Shown piece after piece: positions 8,544-17,474 of a stretch of DNA of 64,000 nt (positions are counted from its first letter, which is position 1; every line of letters starts with the position of its first letter). Under the pieces are notes generated by a model that worked only from the letters and a program-made list of their open reading frames with translations, did no database searches and was not told where the DNA came from. The stretch lies in NCBI GenBank assembly GCA_036526255.1, contig DATCYW010000017.1:10167-74166 (forward strand). The letters are read 5' to 3'. Source of the stretch: Malonomonas sp036526255. GTDB taxonomy: Bacteria > Desulfobacterota > Desulfuromonadia > Desulfuromonadales > Geopsychrobacteraceae. The position numbers and the translations under genes are program-made.

Positions 8544-9460
8544 TTGCGATCCTCCCGATCGTAGGGGAGCCCGAGGCTTTCCGGCTGCTGGCTGGCGCCT
8601 TTTTGCAGCCGCATGGTCGAGATCACCAGAACGATAATGGTGAACAGGTAAGGGAGCATTTGCAGGATGTGGACGCTGACCGTAGTACCCATCGCCTGAA
8701 AGCGCAACTGCATGGCGGTTATGCCGCCAAACAGGTAAGCGCCGAGCAGGGCTTTGGGGCTTGACCAGCTGGCAAAAATGACCAGTGCCACGGCAATCCA
8801 GCCGCGCCCTGCCGACATGTTCTCGATCCACATCGGCGTCGAAGCCAGGCTTAAATAGGCGCCGCCGATGCCGACAAAGCCGGAACCGATGGTCACCGCC
8901 AGAAAGCGATAGAGACTGACCGATACGCCGCAGGTGTCGGCCGCCGCAGGATTCTCACCGACCGTCCGCAGCGCCAGCCCCCAGCGAGTGCGATAGAAGA
9001 ACAGCCAGATGGCCGCGACCAGCAGAAAGCTGAAGTAGATCAGCAGGTCCTGATTGAAGAAGGCTTTGCCGAGCACCGGCAGTTTCGCCAGCCCAGGGAT
9101 GGCGACCCGCGAGAAACCGTCGATGGTCAGGCCGACCATCTGTTTGCCGAACAGCGCGGTGATGCCGATGCCGAACATGGTCAGTGCCAGGCCGCTGACG
9201 ATCTGATTACCGCGCAGCTGTACGGTGATAAAGGCATGAATGCTACCGGCAACAAAGCTGGCGACAAACGCGGCCAGCACGCCGACCAGCAGCGAGCCGC
9301 TGATATGGGTCCCGGCGAATCCGGCCAGGGCGCCGATCAGCATCAGCCCTTCGATCCCCAGGTTGATGATCCCGGCGCGCTCATTGATGATCGCGCCCAG
9401 GGTGGCGAACAGGATCGGGGTGCCGGCACGGACGGTGGCGTCGAGCAGAATCTCAAGCAT
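8540..9460 (-). CDS. Nucleoside ABC transporter permease (NupQ/YufQ type)
   Basis: 306 residues, about 9-10 membrane helices. The conserved BPD_transp_2 permease motif INERAGIINLGIEGLMLIGA sits near residue 25, as in BMP-linked nucleoside permeases. It forms the inner-membrane channel with the product of the next upstream gene. It overlaps that gene by 8 bases and xpt by 4. Pairing with the BMP binding protein and dual ATPase supports purine nucleoside or base uptake. Confidence 0.88.
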   Translation of the reverse strand: MLEILLDATVRAGTPILFATLGAIINERAGIINLGIEGLMLIGALAGFAGTHISGSLLVGVLAAFVASFVAGSIHAFITVQLRGNQIVSGLALTMFGIGITALFGKQMVGLTIDGFSRVAIPGLAKLPVLGKAFFNQDLLIYFSFLLVAAIWLFFYRTRWGLALRTVGENPAAADTCGVSVSLYRFLAVTIGSGFVGIGGAYLSLASTPMWIENMSAGRGWIAVALVIFASWSSPKALLGAYLFGGITAMQLRFQAMGTTVSVHILQMLPYLFTIIVLVISTMRLQKGASQQPESLGLPYDREDRK

Positions 9461-10523
9461 TGGATGTCCCTCTGACCAGCTTGATCCGGTATTGAATAAA
9501 GAAGTCGGACGCCAGCAGGAAGAACAGGATCAGCCCCTGAAAGGCGTAAACAAAGGCGACCGGCAATTGCCAGAGCAGCTGCAGGCTGTCGCCGCCGACC
9601 AGCAGCACGCCCATCAGAAACGACACGATCAGCACGCCGATAGCGCTGCGTTTGGCCAGCCAGGCGACGATGATCGCCGTGTAGCCGTAACCGGGGGAGA
9701 TGCCATGCTGCAGGCGGTGCTGCAGACCGGCGACCTCGCAGAACCCGGCGATCCCGGCGATCGCGCCGCTTAAGAACAGCACCAGGAAAATCGCCTGTCC
9801 GGTTTTCATTCCAGCGTAGCGGGCCGCTTTCGGGTTGCTGCCGATGACTTTGATCTCGTAGCCCCAGATGGTTCGTTCCATGAACAGGTAGAGCACCAGC
9901 GCGGCAAAGACGGCGAGAAAAAATCCGCTGTGCAGCCGGGTGTCGAAATATTGGGCCAGCCGTGCCGTGTCGCTGAACTGGGCGGTGAGCGGAAAGTTGA
10001 AACCCTTGGGGTCTTTCCAGGGGCCGTAAATCAGGTAATCGACCAGCAGGATGGCGATGTAGTTCATCAGCAGGGTGACGATGACTTCATTGACCTGCCA
10101 GCGGGCGCGAAGAAAACCGGCGACACCGGCCCAGAGACCGGCGCAGGTGAAGGCCGCCAGAAACATCGTCAGCAGCATCAGCCAGTGGTTTTCGATGCCG
10201 GAGAACAGCGCCACGCCGCTGGCCGCCATGGCGCCGATGTAGATCTGACCTTCGGCGCCGATGTTCCAGATCTGCATGCGAAAGGCGAGCGAGACGCCCA
10301 GCCCGGCAAAGATCAGCGGCGTGGTTTTGACCAGGGTTTCTGACAGTCCGTAGACTGAGCCGAGCGATTCGATCAGGATCTCGCGGTAGGCATCGAGCGG
10401 ATTGACGCCGCTGGCCAGCAGCAGAAATCCGGCGACGAACAGGGCGACGCCGATGGAGATAATCGGCGCGCTGAAGCGGAACAGTGCTGATGAGATTTCG
10501 CGGCGTTCGGTAATCAGCTTCAT
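9453..10523 (-). CDS. Nucleoside ABC transporter permease (NupP/YufP type)
   Basis: 356 residues. An N-terminal membrane anchor is followed by the core permease with FRMQIWNIGAEGQIYIGAMAA near residue 82, the cytoplasmic-loop motif of this class, and about eight more helices. It is the larger partner of the two-permease channel. Its start overlaps the ATPase stop by 4 bases (ATGA). Confidence 0.88.
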   Translation of the reverse strand: MKLITERREISSALFRFSAPIISIGVALFVAGFLLLASGVNPLDAYREILIESLGSVYGLSETLVKTTPLIFAGLGVSLAFRMQIWNIGAEGQIYIGAMAASGVALFSGIENHWLMLLTMFLAAFTCAGLWAGVAGFLRARWQVNEVIVTLLMNYIAILLVDYLIYGPWKDPKGFNFPLTAQFSDTARLAQYFDTRLHSGFFLAVFAALVLYLFMERTIWGYEIKVIGSNPKAARYAGMKTGQAIFLVLFLSGAIAGIAGFCEVAGLQHRLQHGISPGYGYTAIIVAWLAKRSAIGVLIVSFLMGVLLVGGDSLQLLWQLPVAFVYAFQGLILFFLLASDFFIQYRIKLVRGTSNA

Positions 10524-12046
10524 GCCGCGCCTCCGTTCGTGTTGCCCGTCTCGCCGCTCATCATCAGGCCGATCTGTTCACGGCTGGTCTGTTGCGGGTC
10601 GACAAAGCCGATCAGGCGGCCACGGAACATCACTGCGATCCGGTCACTGAGCTTGAGCAGTTCGTCCAGATCTTCAGCAATCAGGATGGTACTCATCCCT
10701 TCATGCGCGCCGTCGGCGATCACCTTGTGGACATACTCGGCGCTGCCGATGTCGAGGCCGCGGGTCGGGTAGAGGGCGACCAGCACTGCTGGTTTTTCCG
10801 ACAGCTCGCGGGCGATAATCACCTTCTGGATATTGCCGCCGGACAGGTAGCGCACCGGGGTTCCGTCGGGCCCGGATTTGATCGCGAACTGTTCGATTTT
10901 TTCCAGCGCGTTGCGGCGGATCGACTTCTTGTCCTGAAAAAATCCACGGGTAAAGGCCGCGCTCTTGAAGCTTTTCATGATCAGGTTATCGTCGATACTC
11001 ATGTCCGGGGCGATGCCGATACTTTTACGGTCTTCGGGGATGTGGGCGATCCCGGCAATATACGAGTGTCGGGCGCTGCTGTTGTTCAGGTCCTGACCGG
11101 CCGCCATGATCCGGCCGTGGCTTGCTTCGCGCAGTCCGGTCAGCACTTCAGCCAGCGCCTTCTGGCCGTTTCCGGCGACTCCGGCGATGCCGAGAATCTC
11201 GCCCTTCTTCAGCTTCAGGCTGAAATTTTCCAGGTCCGGCAGGCCGCGATCGTTGCGCACCGAAAGCTCTTGAATGTCGAGGGCGATCTGTTGCGACAGC
11301 TGCAGGTTTTTCTGCCATTCGGGGATCTGGTCTGCACCGATCATCAGCGCGGCAAGCTGCTTTTCATCATACTCGCCACGTTTCAGACTGGTGATGCTGC
11401 GCCCTTTTTTCAGGATGGTGACCCGGTCGGAAATATCCATCACCTCGCGCATCTTGTGCGAAATGAAGATGATGCTCTTGCCCTGATCTTTCAGCCGCCG
11501 CAGCACCTTGAACAGGCGATCGGTCTCCTGCGGGGTCAGGACTGCGGTCGGCTCGTCCAGAATCAGCAGCCGGCAATCGCGCATCAACAGCTTGATCAGT
11601 TCGATCCATTGCTGAGCGCCGATCGAGAGTTTCCAGACCGGGCAGTCGAGATCGAGATCGAGTTGAAACTCGTCGAGCAGCTGTTTGATTGCGGTTTTAT
11701 ATTTTTTTCGGCTGAACAGGTTGGGAACATTGTCCAGCGCGAGCAGGATGTTTTCGAACACCGAATGGGCCGGGACCAGCATGAAGTGTTGATGAACCAT
11801 GCCGATGCCCTGTGTCAGCGAGTCGCGTGGGCTGGTGAACTCGACCTTCTGTCCGGCGATCCGGATCGCGCCGCGATCGGGGTGGTAGAGGCCGGTGAGG
11901 ACGTTCATCAGGGTGCTTTTCCCCGCGCCGTTTTCACCGAGCAGGGTGTGGATTTCGCCGGGTGCCACCGAAAAGGAGACGTCATCCAGCGCGATCACAC
12001 CGGGAAAGGTTTTGCGGATATGTTCAATCTGTAGAAAGTCGGGCAT
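10520..12046 (-). CDS. Dual-domain ABC transporter ATPase (NupO/YufO type)
   Basis: 508 residues with two ABC domains. Domain 1 has Walker A GENGAGKST (~37), signature LSIGAQQ (~141) and Walker B LLILDEPTAVLTP. Domain 2 has a degenerate Walker A (GVAGNGQKAL, ~290) and LSGGNIQKVIIAREL (~400). The weak second site is normal for RbsA/BMP-type ATPases. It energises the two permeases. It lies downstream of the binding-protein gene, with an intrinsic terminator between them. Confidence 0.9.
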   Translation of the reverse strand: MPDFLQIEHIRKTFPGVIALDDVSFSVAPGEIHTLLGENGAGKSTLMNVLTGLYHPDRGAIRIAGQKVEFTSPRDSLTQGIGMVHQHFMLVPAHSVFENILLALDNVPNLFSRKKYKTAIKQLLDEFQLDLDLDCPVWKLSIGAQQWIELIKLLMRDCRLLILDEPTAVLTPQETDRLFKVLRRLKDQGKSIIFISHKMREVMDISDRVTILKKGRSITSLKRGEYDEKQLAALMIGADQIPEWQKNLQLSQQIALDIQELSVRNDRGLPDLENFSLKLKKGEILGIAGVAGNGQKALAEVLTGLREASHGRIMAAGQDLNNSSARHSYIAGIAHIPEDRKSIGIAPDMSIDDNLIMKSFKSAAFTRGFFQDKKSIRRNALEKIEQFAIKSGPDGTPVRYLSGGNIQKVIIARELSEKPAVLVALYPTRGLDIGSAEYVHKVIADGAHEGMSTILIAEDLDELLKLSDRIAVMFRGRLIGFVDPQQTSREQIGLMMSGETGNTNGGAA

Positions 12047-12090
12047 ACGTTTCTGGCTTCAAGCTGCAAAAGGCAGCGTCATGAACCTCC

Positions 12091-12102
12091 GGGCATATGC
12101 CC
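12091..12102. promoter_or_regulatory. 12-bp palindrome upstream of the ATPase gene
   Basis: gggcatatgccc is a perfect palindrome about 45 bases upstream of the ATPase start and 15 bases beyond the internal terminator. It could be an operator or be chance; there is no further support. Confidence 0.25.
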
Positions 12103-12116
12103 ACCGGCGGAAAATT

Positions 12117-12152
12117 GAAAAAGGCACACTCCACTGACTGAAGTGTGCCTTT
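12117..12152 (-). terminator. Intrinsic terminator between the binding-protein and ATPase genes
   Basis: Read on the minus strand: aaaggcacact, an 11-base loop, agtgtgccttt and then further T residues. It sits 18 bases after the binding-protein stop and about 70 bases before the ATPase start. It probably lets the binding protein be made in excess over the membrane complex. Confidence 0.8.
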
Positions 12153-12169
12153 GAGTCAAACAGGGGTGA

Positions 12170-13243
12170 TTATTTCGGGATGGTTCCCTGTACGCCTTCA
12201 ACGAAATAACTCATGCCGAGCAGATCGCCATCGGCGGGAATCTGACCAGCCGCAACAACCTCTTTGCCGGTCTGATCTTTAATCGGGCCGGCGAAGGGGT
12301 GCAGGTTGCCCGCGATGATCGCGGCCGCCTTTTCGTTGACCAGCGCCTGAACCTCAGTCGGAACTTTGGCGTTGAATGGCGCCAGCTTGACCAGCCCTTC
12401 CTTCATCCCCCACCAGAGCTGCTCGGATTTCCAGGTGCCGGTGCTGACCTCTTTGGCTACCTTGGTGTAGAGCACGCTCCAGTCCCAGACCGGTGCGGTC
12501 AAAAAGGCGTTGGGGGCGAAGACGCGCATGTCTGAATTGTAACCGATGACAACGGCACCGCGCTCTTCGGCGGCCTGCAGAGTGGCCGGAGCATCCTGAT
12601 GCATGGCCAGCACGTCGGCGCCGATATCGAGCAGGCTGTCGGCGGCGTCACGCTCGATGCCCGGATCGAACCAGGTCTGGGTCCAGACAACTTTGACTTC
12701 GGCCTGTGGATTAACGCTGCGCACGCCAAGGGTAAAGGCGTTGATGCCGCGGATAACTTCAGGGATCGGGAAGGCGGCAACATAGCCGATGACGTTCTTT
12801 TTGGTCATCTTGCCGGCAACGATGCCGGAGAGGTAGCGTGGTTCGTACATGCGACCGAAGTAGGTACCGACATTCTCTGCCGTCTTGAAGCCTGAGCAGT
12901 GCATGAAGACGACGTCCTTGTTGCGCTTGGCGATGTCGATGGTGGCGTCCATGTAGCCGAAGCTGGTGGTGAAAACCAGGTTGGCGCCCTTACGCACCAG
13001 GCCATTGATGACCCGCGCCGATTCGGCCCCTTCCGGAACCGACTCGATAAAGGTCGACGGCTTGACGAACGGCAGTTTTTCCATCTCCAGGCGGCCCTGG
13101 TCGTGCGAATAGGTCCAGCCGGCATCGCCGACCGGGCCGACGTAGATGAAGCCGGCCTGAATCTCTTTTTCGTGGTGAGCGGCAAAGCCGGTGCTGCACA
13201 GGCTGACCGTCAGGAGCAGTAACAATAGAGTAACTTTTTTCAT
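12170..13243 (-). CDS. BMP-family ABC transporter substrate-binding protein
   Basis: 357 residues. A Sec signal peptide (about 21 residues, ending near GFAA) has no convincing lipobox, so the mature protein is probably soluble in the periplasm. The BMP/PnrA fold is clear: AGFIYVGPVGDAGWTYSHDQGR (split around residue 40), TTSFGYMD, VNPQAEVKVVWTQTWFDP, GADVLAMHQDAP. These proteins bind purine nucleosides in several species. The neighbouring xpt supports a purine-type ligand. It is the first gene of the operon, with a promoter/operator region just upstream. Confidence 0.9.
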   Translation of the reverse strand: MKKVTLLLLLLTVSLCSTGFAAHHEKEIQAGFIYVGPVGDAGWTYSHDQGRLEMEKLPFVKPSTFIESVPEGAESARVINGLVRKGANLVFTTSFGYMDATIDIAKRNKDVVFMHCSGFKTAENVGTYFGRMYEPRYLSGIVAGKMTKKNVIGYVAAFPIPEVIRGINAFTLGVRSVNPQAEVKVVWTQTWFDPGIERDAADSLLDIGADVLAMHQDAPATLQAAEERGAVVIGYNSDMRVFAPNAFLTAPVWDWSVLYTKVAKEVSTGTWKSEQLWWGMKEGLVKLAPFNAKVPTEVQALVNEKAAAIIAGNLHPFAGPIKDQTGKEVVAAGQIPADGDLLGMSYFVEGVQGTIPK

Positions 13244-13288
13244 CGATGCACCTCTGGAATAAGTAAAGGGTGTGGGCAGAATCTTAAC

Positions 13289-13333
13289 TGTTTAGATCAA
13301 CATTAGGCTGCTGTCAAGTCGGCTAATGTTGAT
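13289..13333 (-). promoter_or_regulatory. Promoter with flanking inverted repeat upstream of the BMP gene
   Basis: On the minus strand, TTGACA (13317-13312) lies 17 bases before TAAACA (13294-13289), a plausible sigma70 pair. A perfect 11-bp inverted repeat, atcaacattag (13296-13306) and ctaatgttgat (13323-13333), brackets the -35 box with a 16-base gap. This is a good layout for a repressor operator. The same repeat lies 17 bases after the M23 gene stop but lacks a T run, so it is a poor terminator. Confidence 0.5.
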
Positions 13334-13349
13334 TGCTCACCGTCAGGCT

Positions 13350-14654
13350 TCAGTCGACCTGAAGCTTGCTGTCGATATTGTTTTTCAGCCAGCTGCTGTC
13401 CCACCACTCAAGCGGCTGTACCGCCACGCCGGTGACGAAGACGCCGAAGTGCAGATGGTCGCCGCCAGCCATGCCGGTAGCGCCGCTGCGCCCCAGCACC
13501 TGGTCTTTAACCACCATGTCGCCTGGGCGTACGTCCAACTGACTCATATGCGCGTACAGCGTCTGCAGCCCGAGGCCATGGTCGATGACCACGCAGAGGC
13601 CGTAGATGCCAAGATAGTCGGCCCAGATCACTTCGCCGGCGTTGGCGGCCGGAATCTCAGCCTGGGCGACCGAGGCCAGGTCATAGCCGAGATGCACCGC
13701 TTTATCGACCTGTTTGCCTTCGTAATAGTAGTTGCGATGATCGGCGAACAGCGCCAGCTCTGCCGCTCCCTGCATGCGCGAGAAACTGTTCTGCCAAAGA
13801 GGCGTTGCCGATGTCTTTTGTCCCAGCTCCGCCATTTTCGCCCGGTTCTGACGGCGGATTTCGCCGTTGACGTAGAGGAACGTATCGAGCGGCTCACCGA
13901 CCTCGGGCACCATCGATTCGAACTCCGGGGCTTTCTGCTGGATGAAGTTTTTGCTCAGGTTGATGTCGCGATGGCGAAATTTTTTATCATTTGCCCGGTA
14001 ATAAATCCCTGACTGGCGCTCATTGCCGGCTAGGTCGGTGGCGAAGACCCGTGGGACGAAATCGGTCTCTTTCATATCGAAGGGGTAGGCGAACAGGCAG
14101 GCATAGACTCCGGAATCCTGTAGAAATCCGGGAAAGAACAGCTCGCCGATCTGAACGCCGGTCTTCTCCACCGCTTCATCCAGCCGGTAGGTCACCAGGC
14201 CGCTGCCCCCCTTGCTCAGGTTATGCGCTTTACTAAGGATGGAGATGATCGGTGCGCGGGTGTCGTAGGTGATTTCAAGCAGTTGCCGGGTGACGTTCCC
14301 CTTGCCCAGATGGTAGATCGAGCGGTCGGTTGCGACGACCTCAAGCTGGATCTGTCCGTCCTTGAGCTTGAGCGAACCCAAATTGAGTTCCAGGCTGATT
14401 TCTTTGGTTTGCGCGGGGATTTCCTGATCGACCAGCGGTATGCGGGCACCGCCTTGAAGAACGGTAACCTGGGCCGATTTCAGACCGGTCGCGGCATCGC
14501 TGAAGGTCAGTGAGAGAGGTGTTTTGGCCGAAACCGGTCCGGTGGCCGGGTTCAGGCTGATCAGCGGTCCTTCGGTGTCACGAAAGTAAAAAATGGCGCC
14601 GGCGATCAGGCCGGTAAAGATGAGCAGGACAACGAGTTTCTTGAGCGATTTCAA
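13350..14654 (-). CDS. M23 (LytM-type) cell-wall metallopeptidase
   Basis: 434 residues. An N-terminal membrane anchor or uncleaved signal (residues 7-25) is followed by about 280 residues of beta-rich, Ig-like sequence and a C-terminal M23 domain. Zinc ligands are visible as HLGYD (~322) and HLHFG (~402); YAHMSQLDVRPGD holds the other conserved histidine. All ligands are present, so it should be an active endopeptidase cutting peptidoglycan cross-links in the periplasm. It appears to be a single-gene unit between the lpd terminator and the BMP promoter. Confidence 0.88.
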   Translation of the reverse strand: MKSLKKLVVLLIFTGLIAGAIFYFRDTEGPLISLNPATGPVSAKTPLSLTFSDAATGLKSAQVTVLQGGARIPLVDQEIPAQTKEISLELNLGSLKLKDGQIQLEVVATDRSIYHLGKGNVTRQLLEITYDTRAPIISILSKAHNLSKGGSGLVTYRLDEAVEKTGVQIGELFFPGFLQDSGVYACLFAYPFDMKETDFVPRVFATDLAGNERQSGIYYRANDKKFRHRDINLSKNFIQQKAPEFESMVPEVGEPLDTFLYVNGEIRRQNRAKMAELGQKTSATPLWQNSFSRMQGAAELALFADHRNYYYEGKQVDKAVHLGYDLASVAQAEIPAANAGEVIWADYLGIYGLCVVIDHGLGLQTLYAHMSQLDVRPGDMVVKDQVLGRSGATGMAGGDHLHFGVFVTGVAVQPLEWWDSSWLKNNIDSKLQVD

Positions 14655-14693
14655 AGAGTAACCTCACAGTTTCAAGACAGCGGTGATATGGAC

Positions 14694-14734
14694 GAAAAAA
14701 ACCATCGTGACAATGCGATGATCGTCACGATGGT
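14694..14734 (-). terminator. Terminator of the sucAB-lpd operon
   Basis: On the minus strand, an 11-bp perfect stem (accatcgtgac / gtcacgatggt) is followed by seven T residues. It lies about 50 bases after the lpd stop. Confidence 0.88.
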
Positions 14735-14749
14735 CGGTTATTGTCTGCC

Positions 14750-14775
14750 GAGCCCCTTGAATTGTCAAGGGGCTC
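14750..14775. other. Hairpin between lpd and its terminator
   Basis: gagccccttga, a 4-base loop, tcaaggggctc: a perfect 11-bp stem without a T run, starting 10 bases after the lpd stop. With the terminator at 14694 it forms a tandem structure that may protect the mRNA 3' end. Confidence 0.6.
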
Positions 14776-14785
14776 AGTGGCTGAA

Positions 14786-16198
14786 TCAGCCGTGAATCGC
14801 TTCTTTGTTAACCGCCAGCGCCGCTTCCTTGAGCGCCTCGGCCAGAGTCGGGTGGGCGTGGCAGGTGGCGGCGACATCATGCACGCTGCCGCCAAAGGAA
14901 ATCAGTGTCGTCGCTTCGGCGATCAGCTCAGACGCATGCGGGCCGACAATGTGGATCCCGAGAATCCGCCCGCTGTCAGCGGTTGCCAGCACCTTGACGA
15001 AGCCGTCGCTGGTGCCGTTGCAGAGCGCCCGACCGCTGGCGGCGAAGAAGAACTTGCCGGTTTTGAAGTCGATCTGGTCGCGTTTGAGTCCCTCTTCACT
15101 ACGACCGACCGAGGCAACCTCCGGCCAGGTATAGGTGACGGCCGGGATCGCGTCGTAGTTCAGGCTCGATTTATGCCCGCAGAGCCGCTCGGCAAACACC
15201 ACCCCTTCTTCGCTGGCTTTGTGGGCCAGCATTGGTCCCGGCGCCAGGTCGCCGATAGCATAAATACCGGCAACGCTGGTCTGGTAATTTTCATCGACCT
15301 CCAGTTGTCCTGCTTTGTTGGCAACCAGCCCGACCTTTTCCAGCCCCAGCCCAGCGGTGTTGGCCCGCCGGCCGGTGGCGACCAGGATTTTGTCGCATTC
15401 GACCTGCTGCTCCCCTTTGTCGGTGGTCAGGGTCGCGATCAGGCCGGCAGCGCTACGGACAAACTTATCCAGTCGGGTTTTCGTCAGAATCTCCAGCCCC
15501 TGTTTTTTCAGGCTGCGCTGAAGCATCTGCGCCAGCTGCGGATCGCTCTGCGGCAGAATCTGCGGCAGCATTTCAACCACCGTGACCTGAGCGCCCAGGC
15601 GACTCCAGACCGAACCAAGCTCGAGGCCGATGACCCCACCGCCGACCACCAGCAGTCGCTGTGGCACCTCTTTCAGGCTCAGAGCGTTGCGGGCGTTGAT
15701 GATGGTTTCGCCGTCGAAGGGCAGATGCGGCAGTTCAATTGCCTCGCTGCCGGTTGCCAGCAGCAGGCTTTTTGCCGTCAGTTCCTGCTGATCCGCAGCC
15801 ATGGTCACTTTGACGCTGTGTCGCCCTGCGGTTGTACCGGTCAGTTCGGCGAGGCCAGTGAACGCGTCAATGCCGTTTTTCTTGAACAGACCGCTGATGC
15901 CGCCGGTCAGCTTGTCGATGATCGCCTGTTTGCGGGTCATCATCTGCGCCAGGTTGAGGCTGGCACCGTTGATGTCGATGCCGTGCTCGGCCAGTTCGTG
16001 ATTGACCCGCGAGTAGTGCTCGCTCGATTCCAGCAGCGCCTTGCTCGGGATGCAGCCTTCGTTCAGGCAGACGCCGCCCAGGGTCGCACGCTTCTCGATC
16101 ACCGCCACCTTCAGCCCGAGCTGGGAGGCGCGGATTGCCGCAACGTAACCACCGGGGCCGGCCCCGATGACAATCAGATCGTAACTCTGTTCAGCCAT
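14786..16198 (-). CDS. lpdA: Dihydrolipoyl dehydrogenase (E3)
   Basis: 470 residues. The FAD-binding GxGxxG motif is at residues 12-17, with the redox-active pair in GGVCLNEGCIPSK near 40. The NAD-binding GGGVIGLELGSVWSRLG is near 185, and the catalytic His-Glu region HAHPTLAEALKEAAL near the C-terminus. It reoxidises the lipoyl arm of E2 with NAD+. Start at 16198 has aaggagaga upstream, 25 bases after sucB. It is the E3 of the 2-oxoglutarate complex and may serve other complexes too. Confidence 0.95.
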   Translation of the reverse strand: MAEQSYDLIVIGAGPGGYVAAIRASQLGLKVAVIEKRATLGGVCLNEGCIPSKALLESSEHYSRVNHELAEHGIDINGASLNLAQMMTRKQAIIDKLTGGISGLFKKNGIDAFTGLAELTGTTAGRHSVKVTMAADQQELTAKSLLLATGSEAIELPHLPFDGETIINARNALSLKEVPQRLLVVGGGVIGLELGSVWSRLGAQVTVVEMLPQILPQSDPQLAQMLQRSLKKQGLEILTKTRLDKFVRSAAGLIATLTTDKGEQQVECDKILVATGRRANTAGLGLEKVGLVANKAGQLEVDENYQTSVAGIYAIGDLAPGPMLAHKASEEGVVFAERLCGHKSSLNYDAIPAVTYTWPEVASVGRSEEGLKRDQIDFKTGKFFFAASGRALCNGTSDGFVKVLATADSGRILGIHIVGPHASELIAEATTLISFGGSVHDVAATCHAHPTLAEALKEAALAVNKEAIHG

Positions 16199-16223
16199 CT
16201 GTTCTCTCCTTGCGCCCTTGAGG

Positions 16224-17474
16224 CTACATTTCCAGCAGCATCTCTTCCGGATCTTCGATGAGGGACTTTATCCGTTTGAGAAAAGTGACCGCTTCTTTGC
16301 CGTCGATGATCCTGTGATCGTAGCTCAGCGCGACGTTCATGATCGGCCGGATGACGATTGCGCCGTCCCTGACCACAGCGCGCTCCTGAATGGCGTGCAT
16401 GCCGAGGATGGCGCTTTGTGGCGGGTTCAGCAGCGGCGTGGACAGAACTGAGCCGTAGATTCCGCCGTTGCTGATGGTGAAGGTGCCGCCGCTGAGCTCG
16501 TCGAGGGTCAGCTTGCCGTTTTCGGCGCGCACCGCGAAGTCGCGGATGGTGGCTTCGATCTGGTCAAAATGCAGCTTGTCGGCGTCGCGGATGATCGGCA
16601 CGACCAGGCCCCGCTTGCTGCCGACGGCAACGCCGATGTCGTAAAAATGCTGATAGACGATGTCGGTTCCGTCGATGCGGGCGTTGACATCGGCCGATTC
16701 TTTCAGAGCTTCGGCGCAGGCCTTGATGAAGAAGGACATGAAGCCGAGCGGAACCCCGTGCTTTTTCTCGAAGGCGGCCTTGTGGCTGGTGCGCAGCGCA
16801 ATCACCCGGCTCATGTCGATCTCGTTGAAGGTCGTCAGCATGGCGGTCTGCTGGCGCGCCATCAGCAATCGCTCGGCGATCTTTTTACGGATCTGGGTCA
16901 TGGCGACCCGCTCGCTGCGCGGATCATCGCCGGCTTTTGCCGTTGGTGCTTTTGCTGCCGGGGCCGCAGTCGCTGTTGCCGGCGCGATCGGTACCGCGGG
17001 AGGCGTTGGTGTCCGTGCTTCGGTCGCCGCTGCGGGGAGATCATCGACCAGAATCCGCCCGTCACGGCCGCTGCCGGTGACGGTTTTCAGGTCGATGTTC
17101 CGCTCGGCGGCCAGCTTGGGTACCGCCGGATTGACCGGCGGATCGATCGTCCGAACGGCAGTCGGAGCAGCTGCAGCTGCCGGTGCGACAGCTGGTTGAA
17201 TCTGCTCGGTGACCAGTTTTTCCGCTTCAGGTTTTGTGCCTGCGGCGGCGGTATCGATCCGGCCGATGACCGCGCCGATTTTAACCACCTCTCCAGCCTG
17301 AGCGAGGATCGTCAGTTTGCCGGTGGCGTCGGCGTTGAGTTCGACATTGATCTTTTCGGTCTCCAGTTCCAGCAGCAGGTCATCCTGCGTGACCTGCTCG
17401 CCATCCTTTTTAAACCACTCACCGATTTCCGCTTCGACGATCGATTCGCCGACCTGGGGGACGATAATATCCAT
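16224..17474 (-). CDS. sucB: 2-oxoglutarate dehydrogenase E2, dihydrolipoyl succinyltransferase
   Basis: 416 residues. An N-terminal lipoyl domain (residues 1-75) carries the lipoylated lysine in LETEKINVE near 43. An Ala/Pro/Thr-rich linker follows, then a peripheral subunit-binding domain (VPKLAAERNIDLKTVTGSG, ~118), a second flexible linker, and the catalytic core with DHRIIDG (~386) and its active-site His. The start codon abuts the sucA stop; the ribosome site (agagagg) lies in sucA. It transfers succinyl groups to CoA. Confidence 0.94.
   Translation of the reverse strand: MDIIVPQVGESIVEAEIGEWFKKDGEQVTQDDLLLELETEKINVELNADATGKLTILAQAGEVVKIGAVIGRIDTAAAGTKPEAEKLVTEQIQPAVAPAAAAAPTAVRTIDPPVNPAVPKLAAERNIDLKTVTGSGRDGRILVDDLPAAATEARTPTPPAVPIAPATATAAPAAKAPTAKAGDDPRSERVAMTQIRKKIAERLLMARQQTAMLTTFNEIDMSRVIALRTSHKAAFEKKHGVPLGFMSFFIKACAEALKESADVNARIDGTDIVYQHFYDIGVAVGSKRGLVVPIIRDADKLHFDQIEATIRDFAVRAENGKLTLDELSGGTFTISNGGIYGSVLSTPLLNPPQSAILGMHAIQERAVVRDGAIVIRPIMNVALSYDHRIIDGKEAVTFLKRIKSLIEDPEEMLLEM

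Noticed and set aside
8544..8831. N-terminal extension of xpt
   Set aside because: It lies inside the permease gene in another frame; the ATG at 8543 has the ribosome site and matches the family start.
10592..12034. 480-codon + strand ORF opposite the ABC ATPase gene
   Set aside because: It is antisense to a gene with clear Walker and signature motifs, and its own translation shows no domain; a GC-rich shadow frame.
12170..13333. Purine riboswitch ahead of the transporter/xpt operon
   Set aside because: No purine aptamer pattern was recognisable in the ~50-base leader or nearby; the inverted repeat fits a protein operator better.
14741..16261. 506-codon + strand ORF opposite lpdA
   Set aside because: Antisense to a textbook dihydrolipoyl dehydrogenase; low-complexity Gln/Asp/Arg-rich translation.
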